Source: Citrobacter sp.
GTDB lineage: Bacteria; Pseudomonadota; Gammaproteobacteria; Enterobacterales; Enterobacteriaceae
Direction: 5' to 3'
NCBI GenBank assembly: GCA_019415335.1
Contig: DXKH01000020.1
Location: 1-32,898 of the forward strand
DNA: 32,898 bases
A program made the translations under genes and the position numbers. Below the pieces are notes generated by a model. The model made no database searches. It was not told the DNA's origin and was given only the letters and a program-made list of their open reading frames with translations. Positions 15,014 to 22,464 of this stretch are shown here, in pieces. The stretch's first letter is position 1. Every line of letters starts with the position of its first letter.

Positions 15014-18000
15014 ATGAAATCATTGACTCCAATGCAGGCGGCCTCCTGGGTCGGCAGGCAGTCGCCCCAGGCGTTGGGCGGCGTTGCCGCTCACTTATAC
15101 GCCGAATTTGACGGATTTATTCATGACAGCGCGCGCTTCCGGCAGGCCGTAAACGCGCTGTATGCCCGCCACCCCATGCTGCGGTTGCGCATCAGCGATG
15201 AGGGGCAGCAGTACGTAGTGGCGGAGCATCCTCCGACGAGTCTTGATGATTACCGCCACTGTACCGACAAAGACATCCAGACCCGGCTGGCGGAGAAACG
15301 TCACCGCATGGAGAACCAGCAACTGCTGCGCGACCGGGGCGTGCCGTGTGAAATCAGCCTCTCATTGCTGCCGGAAGGGAAAAGCCGGTTGCATATCGAT
15401 CTGGACATGATCGCCGCTGATGCCGGGTCATTTCGCATCGTTATGGAGGATCTGGCGCGTTTTTATGCCTCTCCGCCCGACGATATTATTCCGCAACAGG
15501 AGGTGGCATGGTTTCACTATCTGGACCAGCGTCTTCACGATCCGCAGTTGCAGAGGCTCAGAACGCGCGACCGTCTCTGGTGGCAGGCGCAATTACCGAC
15601 GTTTCCCCCTGCTCCGCATCTTTTTTCAACGAAACAACGCTGTCAAAGCCGCCGATTAGCCCTGTCTCTTGACCGCGAAACCAGCCTCGCCCTTAACGCC
15701 TGCGCACGTCAGCATCATCTGACGCTCAGCGCGCTGTTCCTGTCGCTGTTTACGCTGACGATTGGTGAAGGACTTGCCCAGCCAGCGCTGCGCATCAACG
15801 TGCCGACCTTTTTCCGCGATCCGGATTTCCCCCAGGTGGAACAACTGGTGGGCGATTTTACGGATTTGCTGCTGTTCAGCGGCGAAATCCGCCCGGCGAT
15901 ATCCCTGCTGCACCACGCACAAGAGACGATGGAGCAGCTTCATGAACGGGTCGCGCACGGTCACTATCCTGGCGTCAGCGTTATGCGCGACCTGTCGCGA
16001 CAGCACGGTAGCCTGAAATACTCGCCGGTCGTTTTTACGGCTGGCTTCGGTATTCGCGGCGGCGCGCTGTTCTCCGAACGCGTCCGCGAACAGCTCGGTA
16101 CATTGAATTGGGTGATATCACAAGGCCCACAGGTCGCGCTGGACGCGCAGGTCGCCTGGTATGGCGACGAGATTTTGATCAACTGGGACGTGCGGGCCGA
16201 CGCCTTTAAGCCAGGGCTGCCTGAACGCCTGTTTACGCATTTTCACGCGCTCGCCAGTCGACTGGCGCAGCAGCCCGACCATATCCACCACCCGGTTTCG
16301 CAGTGGCTTGCCCGCCCGCCGGAGGTCGAACACAATGCCCAATTCGGGGAGGAAAGGATGACGACACCCTTAACGCCGTTACAGCAGGCCTATCTGCTGG
16401 GAAGAAGCACGCAGTGGCCGCTGGGCGGCGTGTCGATGCATGATTTCAGAGCCTTTCGCGGACCGCTGGAACCGTCGCGTTTCTGTCAGCGCGTCGCGGA
16501 GTTGATCGCCCATTTCGACGCCTTACGCACGGTGATCGACGCCGAAAAACAACAGCAAACGGTGCTACCCACCCTGCCCGCGCCTGTGGAGCGGATAGAC
16601 CTCACCACCTTCAGCGAAAATGATGCGGAGCAGCAACTCCGGCAGCTTCAACAGCGCTATCAGCAACGTTGTCACGATCTCGCCTTCCCGCCGTGGAACA
16701 TCGTTCTGATCGCCATGCCGACGCAAGGCGAGTATGTCATCTTTACCAGCTTTGATGCCCTAATTCTGGACGGTCAGGGGATCTCGCACATTGTCGCGCG
16801 CCTGTTCGATAATCAGCCTCTGGAACCACTGGTGCCGCGGAGACTCGATGTCGAATCGCCGGGAACCGCCCACAGCCGCGAAGCGGCCAGAGAGTGGTGG
16901 AAAGCGACGCTCAACGACGCGGTCACGCCGTCGCGTTTGCCCTGGCAACGACCGCTGAGCGATATAACGCGCCCCGAATGGCGACGTGAAAGCCGGACGC
17001 TGGCGGCGAACAGCCGAAAAACCCTCACCCGGCTCGGCGCTAAAAGCGGATTATTCGCCAACAGCGTGCTGTCGGCAGTCGTCCTCGACACGCTGGCGCT
17101 GTGGGCGGAGGATGAAACGCTGCTGGTCGGCGTGCCCTGCGCGTTTCCGGCGACGGCAGAACAGCCCAACAACGCCTCAACGTTTATCGCGGTACACTAT
17201 CAGCGCACCGGCGAACTGGAAGAGAATGCGCAGCGTTTGCAGGTGGATATTCTCCACGGCCTGGATCATCTCGCCTGGTCGGGTGTCGATCTGGCGCGCC
17301 AGCTGGCGTCGCGAAACGCAAACCAGCCCGTGCTGCCGCTGATCCTCACTAACTGTCTGGCGTGGGAAACGTTGCCCGCCGGATCCGTCATCCGGGAAGA
17401 AGACGGTCTGACCCAGACGCCGCAGGTGGCGCTGGACATGCGTCTGATGACCGACAGCGCGGGTAATCTGCGGCTGGTTGCGGACTATGTCGTACAGGCG
17501 CTGTCCACGGAAACGATACGGGCCGTACTGGAGGCAATTACGCGGCGTATTCAGTTAATCGTCGACCGCGAATCGCTGAATATTTCGCTGCGTGAGGCGC
17601 TATCGTATTCCCATTACCAGGCAAACACGCCGATGACGACCGCAGTCGGGTATGACTTTCTGGGCAACATTGCCGGACATTTGTTTAGCGGTGACGACGC
17701 CCGCACGGCGCTGATTTGCGGCGACAGACGCTGGAGCTGGAAACAACTCGGTCAGCAGGTTGCGCGCGTGGCAAACGGGCTGCTGGCGCGTCAGCTGAAA
17801 CCCGGCAGCGTGGTGGCGATTTCACTGCCGCGCAGCCCGGAACACGTCATTATTTCGCTCGCCTGCGCGCTGACCGGGATCGTTCGCGTGCCGGTGGACA
17901 TCAACTCACCGGCGGAACGCACGCGTTATCTGCTGGAAAACTGTCGTCCCGACCTGGTGATCAGCCAGGAAGATGCGCAGGTTGTTGGCAGCGTTACGCC

Positions 18001-19408
18001 ACAGGCGCTGGTGTCGGATAACGACTCGCCCCCACCATTCGCCGGGCAAAGCGCCAGTGAGCAGCCGTCATATTATCTCTATACCTCGGGCACAACGGGT
18101 AAACCCAAGTGCGTGATGCTCAATAACCGCGCCACCGCTAATGTGCTGGCGCAAACTGTCGCCCGCTGGCAGGTAGACGAGCGCGACGTGTTTATTTCCG
18201 TCACGCCGCTGCATCACGACATGTCCGTTTTTGATCTGTTCGCCGCGATGAGCGTTGGTGCAACGCTGGTGATCCCGGCGCAGGAGCAGGAAAAAGATGC
18301 GATCGGCTGGAGTCGTCTGGTAGAACAGCACCGGGTTACGCTTTGGTGTTCAGTGCCTGCGATACTTGAAATGCTGCTGGATTGTGCCCAACCGGCGCAA
18401 CTTCGCACGCTGCGGCTCGTGGCGCAGGGCGGTGATTATATAAAACCCGCTACGCTCCGGCGTTTGCGGGCGCTTTGTCCCGCGCCGCGTCTGGTTTCGC
18501 TCGGCGGTCCGACGGAAACCACGATCTGGAGCATCTGGCATGACATCACCCCCGACGACGTTGAGCACGTTCCCTATGGCCAACCGCTCGCCGGCAATCA
18601 GTATTACATCTGCCATGACAGCGGCGAACATTGCCCCTGCGGCGTGGCGGGCCGCATTCATACGGCTGGCGTCAATCTCGCCTGCGGCTATCTGGAAAAC
18701 GGTGAACGGGTCGACCATGATTTTGTGAATCTTCTCACCCCCGAAGGTGAAACCGTCCGCGCCTTCCGCACGGGCGATATCGGCTTTTACCGGCCTGATG
18801 GCGTCATTATGTTCGCCACGCGCATCAACGGTTACGTGAAAATTCGCGGCGTGCGCGTTTCGCTGCCGGAGATCGAGGACGTCTTTCGCCAGCATCCCGC
18901 CATTCACGATATCGTCGTGGTGGACTACGCGACGGACGATGCTAATGAAAAATCTCTCGGGGCGATTTGCCTTGTCGGCGACCACGTCACGCCGGGAGCG
19001 GCGGAACTGCGCGCTTTCGCTCAGCGCTACCTTCCCTGTACGCATATCCCGGGACGATTTATTACTCGCCACGCCTTCCCGCTGACGGCCAACGGCAAGA
19101 TCGATCGCCATGCGCTGCGCGCCAGCCTGGCGCAAACACCTCAACACCCATCGCCTGCGCTGAACGCCCCCGCCTGCGCAGCGCGTCCGGCTATTGAACA
19201 AAAAATACTGGAGATTTACTGCGCGGCAATGCAGCAGCCTGCCCGCGCGGAATGGGATGCCACGGTGCCGTTCATCGTGATGGGGTTGAAGCTGAACCAT
19301 CTGAAGACGGTCAGAGAACGCCTTAACGCCGAGTTTGGCTGTCGCCTGGCCGGGCACGATCTGATTAAGTGCAAAAATATCCGCGACGTTTGCGCACTGT
19401 TGAACTAA
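15014..19408 (+). CDS. NRPS protein Cy-Cy-A-(degenerate carrier), VibF N-terminal-half homologue
   Basis: A 1464-aa NRPS subunit. Cy1 (about 1-440) has the heterocyclisation motif DxxxxDxxS as D131-MIAA-D136-AG-S139 and the Cy signature SQGPQVALD near 367. Cy2 (about 452-870) opens LTPLQQAYLLGRS, has D581-ALIL-D586-GQ-G589 with Gly in place of the Ser, and TQTPQVALD. The A domain (about 890-1375) has LYTSGTTGKPK (1022-1032), HHDMSVFDLF, GGPTETT (about 1164-1170), RTGD, GYVKIRGVRVSLPEIE and TANGKIDR (Lys1362). The last 80 residues resemble a carrier domain, but the GGHS region reads GLKLNHLK (about 1424-1431), so it lacks the phosphopantetheine Ser. Tandem Cy before A is the VibF hallmark. Predicted job: activate Thr, Ser or Cys, join it to DHB and close the oxazoline or thiazoline. 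Confidence 0.88.
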   Translation: MKSLTPMQAASWVGRQSPQALGGVAAHLYAEFDGFIHDSARFRQAVNALYARHPMLRLRISDEGQQYVVAEHPPTSLDDYRHCTDKDIQTRLAEKRHRMENQQLLRDRGVPCEISLSLLPEGKSRLHIDLDMIAADAGSFRIVMEDLARFYASPPDDIIPQQEVAWFHYLDQRLHDPQLQRLRTRDRLWWQAQLPTFPPAPHLFSTKQRCQSRRLALSLDRETSLALNACARQHHLTLSALFLSLFTLTIGEGLAQPALRINVPTFFRDPDFPQVEQLVGDFTDLLLFSGEIRPAISLLHHAQETMEQLHERVAHGHYPGVSVMRDLSRQHGSLKYSPVVFTAGFGIRGGALFSERVREQLGTLNWVISQGPQVALDAQVAWYGDEILINWDVRADAFKPGLPERLFTHFHALASRLAQQPDHIHHPVSQWLARPPEVEHNAQFGEERMTTPLTPLQQAYLLGRSTQWPLGGVSMHDFRAFRGPLEPSRFCQRVAELIAHFDALRTVIDAEKQQQTVLPTLPAPVERIDLTTFSENDAEQQLRQLQQRYQQRCHDLAFPPWNIVLIAMPTQGEYVIFTSFDALILDGQGISHIVARLFDNQPLEPLVPRRLDVESPGTAHSREAAREWWKATLNDAVTPSRLPWQRPLSDITRPEWRRESRTLAANSRKTLTRLGAKSGLFANSVLSAVVLDTLALWAEDETLLVGVPCAFPATAEQPNNASTFIAVHYQRTGELEENAQRLQVDILHGLDHLAWSGVDLARQLASRNANQPVLPLILTNCLAWETLPAGSVIREEDGLTQTPQVALDMRLMTDSAGNLRLVADYVVQALSTETIRAVLEAITRRIQLIVDRESLNISLREALSYSHYQANTPMTTAVGYDFLGNIAGHLFSGDDARTALICGDRRWSWKQLGQQVARVANGLLARQLKPGSVVAISLPRSPEHVIISLACALTGIVRVPVDINSPAERTRYLLENCRPDLVISQEDAQVVGSVTPQALVSDNDSPPPFAGQSASEQPSYYLYTSGTTGKPKCVMLNNRATANVLAQTVARWQVDERDVFISVTPLHHDMSVFDLFAAMSVGATLVIPAQEQEKDAIGWSRLVEQHRVTLWCSVPAILEMLLDCAQPAQLRTLRLVAQGGDYIKPATLRRLRALCPAPRLVSLGGPTETTIWSIWHDITPDDVEHVPYGQPLAGNQYYICHDSGEHCPCGVAGRIHTAGVNLACGYLENGERVDHDFVNLLTPEGETVRAFRTGDIGFYRPDGVIMFATRINGYVKIRGVRVSLPEIEDVFRQHPAIHDIVVVDYATDDANEKSLGAICLVGDHVTPGAAELRAFAQRYLPCTHIPGRFITRHAFPLTANGKIDRHALRASLAQTPQHPSPALNAPACAARPAIEQKILEIYCAAMQQPARAEWDATVPFIVMGLKLNHLKTVRERLNAEFGCRLAGHDLIKCKNIRDVCALLN

Positions 19409-19409
19409 A

Positions 19410-19448
19410 CCAGTCCGGCCGCCAGGGGATTTATGGCGGCCGGACTGG
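19410..19448. terminator. Bidirectional terminator-like hairpin between convergent genes
   Basis: CCAGTCCGGCCGCCA (19410-19424) pairs perfectly over 15 bases with its complement at 19434-19448, around a 9-base loop. It fills the gap between the converging Cy-Cy-A and VibH-like genes. The minus strand continues TTTAG after the stem; the plus strand has no T-run. Very stable, so it probably serves both transcripts. Confidence 0.75.
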
Positions 19449-19452
19449 CTGA

Positions 19453-20772
19453 TTACAGCAACGGCTGAGGTTCGTACTGCGAAGCGAAGGCGTGCGAGAG
19501 CCAGTCGATTAAGCTGGTGAGCATGGCCTGCGGATCCAGCCCCGGGAACATGCCCGCTTCCGCGTCAATATCGACATGAAGTTCACTGCAATCGGTGCGA
19601 CCGCGCCAGGTAATATTAAAGCCATCTCCTGGTCCGCTGGCCATCACCTGACGCGCCGTTTCGCAGCCGGCAAAGACCGGCGGATCGAAAGGCAGAACGT
19701 TAATCAGCGGCGAGAAGAAGTACCGCATTCCCTTGCCAATGCCCTGATCGGCGGCAAGCGTTTCAATGCGGTAACGGCTGTGTGCACGCATATCGTGGAG
19801 CGCGATGGCGGTACGCTTCAGGAAATCAACAAGACTTTCCAGGGGATCGAAAGTGATAAATACCGGCAATATATTCACCGCCAGCGACGGTGTATTGGCC
19901 GCTGCATGACCACGCCGGTTCATCACCGGCACCCAGACAGGCAAGACGCCGTTATGTTGCACATCAGGGATCTGTTTTGCCATCCATGCGGCGGAAAGGG
20001 CCAGCAGTACATCAGGCCAGCCAATCCGACACCACTCGGCCAGCGCAAGAATATGTTTAGTGAACGAGGCCGGAAGCCATGTATCACTGTGCAGGGATTC
20101 GGTTGCGTAATCCTCTCCGCCTTTCTGTAATACCTTTAGTGGAGGTGCCTGTTCGAGAAGTCGGTGCCAGTACGCGCGATCCGCCTGACACTTTTTGCTG
20201 CGCGCGTAGTGCTGCTCTTCTGCGAGAAAATCAGCAAACGGGTTGAGTGGAAACCCCGTCAACGTAGTCTCGCAATAGGCCTGATACAGTTCCGCGCAGC
20301 GATGTTCTATTAACGCCATGCCGAAACCGTCGACAATAATATGATGCGCACGAATATAGACCATATAGTGCTCAGGCGAGAACCGTATCAGCCATACCGC
20401 GGCCAACGGCTGGCGCAACAGATTCAGTTGTCCGTCAATATCACCCTGCATCATGGCCTGCGCGACCGTCTGCGCAGAGCGCCGCTGTTGCAGATCGATA
20501 ATACGGACGTCGGGACACTGGTGGGGATCGCAATACTGAACCGGCATGGCGTCTTCCCCAACTAAGCGAAAGCGGACGGAAAATACCTCGGTTTCTTTGA
20601 TAACCTGCTGAAGCGCGGCAAGCAACGCGCGTTCGTTAATGGCACCACGTAACGTTATACAGTGGGCGACGGTTGAGACCGGCTGATGGGGGTGAAACGT
20701 AAACTCTTCCCAAAAATCCAACTGTGCCGGCGTCAGCGGCGACCAGTGACTGGACTGAATAGTCTGTGACAT
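19453..20772 (-). CDS. Free-standing condensation (amide synthase) enzyme, VibH-like
   Basis: A stand-alone NRPS condensation domain of 439 aa, the size of VibH (about 440). The N-terminus WSPLTPAQLDFWEEF is the usual first core motif. The catalytic HHxxxDG is intact as HHIIVDG (143-149), and further motifs are PVMNRRGHAAANTPSLAVNI and a C-terminal FNITWRGR region. There is no carrier or adenylation domain. VibH joins DHB carried on VibB to norspermidine; here EntB from the host and a cellular polyamine are the likely partners, by inference. The ATG at 20772 (MSQTIQSS) has AAAGG 6 bases upstream and is chosen over ATGs at 20787 and 20808. It converges on the Cy-Cy-A gene and has a Fur-like site about 220 bases upstream. 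Confidence 0.85.
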   Translation of the reverse strand: MSQTIQSSHWSPLTPAQLDFWEEFTFHPHQPVSTVAHCITLRGAINERALLAALQQVIKETEVFSVRFRLVGEDAMPVQYCDPHQCPDVRIIDLQQRRSAQTVAQAMMQGDIDGQLNLLRQPLAAVWLIRFSPEHYMVYIRAHHIIVDGFGMALIEHRCAELYQAYCETTLTGFPLNPFADFLAEEQHYARSKKCQADRAYWHRLLEQAPPLKVLQKGGEDYATESLHSDTWLPASFTKHILALAEWCRIGWPDVLLALSAAWMAKQIPDVQHNGVLPVWVPVMNRRGHAAANTPSLAVNILPVFITFDPLESLVDFLKRTAIALHDMRAHSRYRIETLAADQGIGKGMRYFFSPLINVLPFDPPVFAGCETARQVMASGPGDGFNITWRGRTDCSELHVDIDAEAGMFPGLDPQAMLTSLIDWLSHAFASQYEPQPLL

Positions 20773-20989
20773 ATCATACCTTTCCATATCATTAATCCTA
20801 CGAAACAACGACTCACGCTCGCCGTTGCGGCAGACGCTTACCTCTGTTTCATCCCAGATGACGACTTGCTCAGATTAAAATGACAGGCCAGGTTGTTATT
20901 TTTCTCATTCGGTGAGTGCGTCAGGGCTGAATCTGTTTTCGCCAGAACGCGATGGTTACCGTTGGGTTGCCAGTACCAAAATTGCTTAT

Positions 20990-21023
20990 GTAAATAATAA
21001 TCATTTACTTATCAGATATGCAA
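20990..21023 (-). promoter_or_regulatory. Fur-box-like site and promoter of the VibH-like gene
   Basis: The 19 bases 20990-21008 match the Fur consensus at 14 of 19 positions and form an inverted repeat (GTAAAT / ATTTAC with a 7-base centre). On the minus strand TTGCAT (21023-21018) and TATTAT (20999-20994) are 18 bases apart, so the -10 element lies inside the Fur site. The resulting transcript would start about 215 bases before the VibH-like ATG. Confidence 0.6.
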
Positions 21024-21072
21024 ATGCTATTGCCGATAAACGCCCTGTTTCACTGCGGCTTCTGTGGTGGCG

Positions 21073-21095
21073 TCTCCTGTCTTGCCAACAGGAGA
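21073..21095 (-). terminator. Hairpin just after hpaR
   Basis: TCTCCTGT (21073-21080) pairs perfectly with ACAGGAGA (21088-21095) around a 7-base loop, starting 5 bases after the hpaR stop. No T-tract follows on the minus strand, so readthrough toward the VibH-like gene is possible. Confidence 0.45.
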
Positions 21096-21100
21096 AATAG

Positions 21101-21547
21101 TCACGGTTTCCCCCTCTTTGTCATCTCCCCCGTACCGTTGCCCAGCGAAATAAACTCTTCCAGCAGCACGGTAAGTTGCTGCATTTTTTCGACGGTAAAA
21201 TCGGATTCTATCAGGCGATATGCCTCTTCCACCTGGATCCTCACACTTTCATACAGTTTTGAACCTGCTGGAGTCAGCGAAACGTACAGCTTGCGCTGAT
21301 CGTTAACTGGCTTGAGGCGCAGAACCAGGCCATCGCGTTCCATGCGGGTCAGGATGCCCGTCAGGCTCGGGCGTAAAATACAGGCGCGAAAAGCCAGATC
21401 GTGAAAATCCATCGACGGATTTTCGGCAAGGATACGCACGATACGCCATTGCTGCTCGGTAAGATTGTGGCGTTTAACGATCGGGCGAAAGTGGGCCATC
21501 GCCGCTTCCCGCGCCTGTAGTAGCGCGATAGTTAATGAATCATGCAT
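21101..21547 (-). CDS. hpaR: HpaR, MarR-family repressor of the hpa pathway
   Basis: A 148-aa cytoplasmic repressor of the meta-cleavage operon, relieved by 4-hydroxyphenylacetate and related aromatics. The winged-helix core is very close to E. coli HpaR from memory: RPIVKRHNLTEQQWRIVRIL, SMDFHDLAFRACILRPSLTG and MERDGLVLRLKPVNDQRKLY. The start MHDSLTIALL at 21547 is chosen over 21565 because it matches the known protein start and has AGAGG 6 bases upstream. It is divergent from hpaG1, the usual arrangement. Its C-terminal tail (GNGTGEMTKRGKP) differs from E. coli, and the siderophore locus begins right behind it, so the island boundary probably lies close to its 3' end. Confidence 0.95.
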   Translation of the reverse strand: MHDSLTIALLQAREAAMAHFRPIVKRHNLTEQQWRIVRILAENPSMDFHDLAFRACILRPSLTGILTRMERDGLVLRLKPVNDQRKLYVSLTPAGSKLYESVRIQVEEAYRLIESDFTVEKMQQLTVLLEEFISLGNGTGEMTKRGKP

Positions 21548-21831
21548 GGCTAACCTCTGAATCATACCTTCATTTGTTAATAAGTTAATAATTAGCGTTA
21601 ATTACACCAGAACGCAACCGGTTTCTGTCTCTGAAAAGTACAGGTCGATATAATAAAACAATCTTATATATTGATTTATAAGAAATAAAAATAAAATCTG
21701 TAATTTTATTGTTAATCTGATCACAAATCATTCACTTCTGTTTGCCAAACCTTTCTGCAAAGCATAAAAAATGATCATTAACATATTAATGAAATGATCG
21801 TATCCCGAAATCAGAATCAGAGGAGTGGTGA
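21548..21831. promoter_or_regulatory. hpaR-hpaG1 divergent control region with putative HpaR operator
   Basis: This AT-rich region must carry the opposing promoters. A dyad CATTAACATATTAATG (21776-21791, 6-base arms) lies 40 bases before the hpaG1 start and is nested between GATC copies (21773-21776 and 21796-21799). HpaR is known to bind palindromic operators in this promoter, so this is the best operator candidate. AT-rich repeats of the TTAATAA type near the hpaR start (21575-21602) could be a second site. Confidence 0.5.
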
Positions 21832-22464
21832 ATGAAAGGTACCATCTTCGCCGTAGCGCTTAACCACCGCAGCCAGCTCGATGCCTGGCGCGAAGCGTTC
21901 CAACAGGCCCCCTACAAAACGCCGCCAAAGACCGCGGTGTGGTTTATCAAACCGCGCAATACCGTTATCGGCAACGGAGATAGCATCCCCTATCCGCAGG
22001 GTGAAACCGTGCAAAGCGGAGGAACTGTGGCCCTGATCGTCGGTAAAACCGCCCGTAAAGTAACTACAGAAAAAGCTGTTGATTACATTGCCGGGTATGC
22101 GCTGGCTAACGACGTAAGCCTGCCGGAAGAGAGCTTCTATCGCCCGGCAATCAAAGCCAAATGCCGCGATGGCTTCTGCCCGATTGGCGCACTTTCTACA
22201 CTCAGTGACGTCGATAACCTGACCATTATCACCGAAATCAACGGTCGCGAAGCTGACAGTTGGAACACGGTTGATCTCCAGCGCTCCGCCGCCGAGTTGC
22301 TAAGCGCCCTGAGTGAATTCGCAACCCTCAACCCTGGTGACGCCATTCTGATCGGCACCCCACACAACCGCGTAACCCTGCGACCAGGCGATCGCGTACG
22401 TATTCTTGCCGCAGGCCTCCTGCCGCTGGAAAACCCGGTGGTTACCGAAGGAGAGCTGGCATGA
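21832..22464 (+). CDS. hpaG1: HpaG1, N-terminal subunit of homoprotocatechuate isomerase/decarboxylase
   Basis: A 210-aa protein of the fumarylacetoacetate hydrolase (FAH) fold, matching the N-terminal half of E. coli HpaG/HpcE: MKGTIFAVALNHRSQLDAW, AVWFIKPRNTVIG and AIKAKCRDGFCPIG. In E. coli the two FAH halves are one 429-aa protein; here the frame ends with TGA and the C-terminal half is a separate gene whose ATG overlaps this stop. GAGGAG lies 6 bases upstream. The enzyme decarboxylates 5-oxo-pent-3-ene-1,2,5-tricarboxylate and isomerises the product. Both reading frames are clean, so this looks like a true two-subunit form rather than a frameshift. Confidence 0.93.
   Translation: MKGTIFAVALNHRSQLDAWREAFQQAPYKTPPKTAVWFIKPRNTVIGNGDSIPYPQGETVQSGGTVALIVGKTARKVTTEKAVDYIAGYALANDVSLPEESFYRPAIKAKCRDGFCPIGALSTLSDVDNLTIITEINGREADSWNTVDLQRSAAELLSALSEFATLNPGDAILIGTPHNRVTLRPGDRVRILAAGLLPLENPVVTEGELA

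Larger units (their letters stand above)
20773..21100. other. Intergenic region upstream of the VibH-like gene
   Basis: This 328-base gap between hpaR and the VibH-like gene holds the Fur-like promoter (20990-21023) and the hairpin after hpaR (21073-21095). The remaining roughly 215 bases would be an untypically long leader for the VibH-like gene. No supported gene is seen in it. Confidence 0.5.

Noticed and set aside
18350..19357. 335-residue open frame on the minus strand
   Set aside because: It lies wholly inside the A-domain region of the Cy-Cy-A gene, whose plus-strand motifs are unmistakable. It is a GC-rich shadow frame with no recognisable family.
5584..20772. Yersiniabactin- or pyochelin-type assembly line
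   Set aside because: Cy domains and a Cys-like A-domain ending are present, but there is no salicylate gene, PKS, thioesterase, methyltransferase or reductase. The tandem Cy plus stand-alone C enzyme fits the vibriobactin type better.
20912..21100. 62-residue plus-strand frame between the VibH-like gene and hpaR
   Set aside because: It runs through the Fur-like promoter and the hairpin after hpaR, has no convincing ribosome-binding site and no known family.
22461..22464. Frameshift breaking a fused hpaG
   Set aside because: The second gene has its own overlapping ATG and an extra N-terminal stretch not found in the fused protein, so two genuine genes are more likely than a broken fusion.
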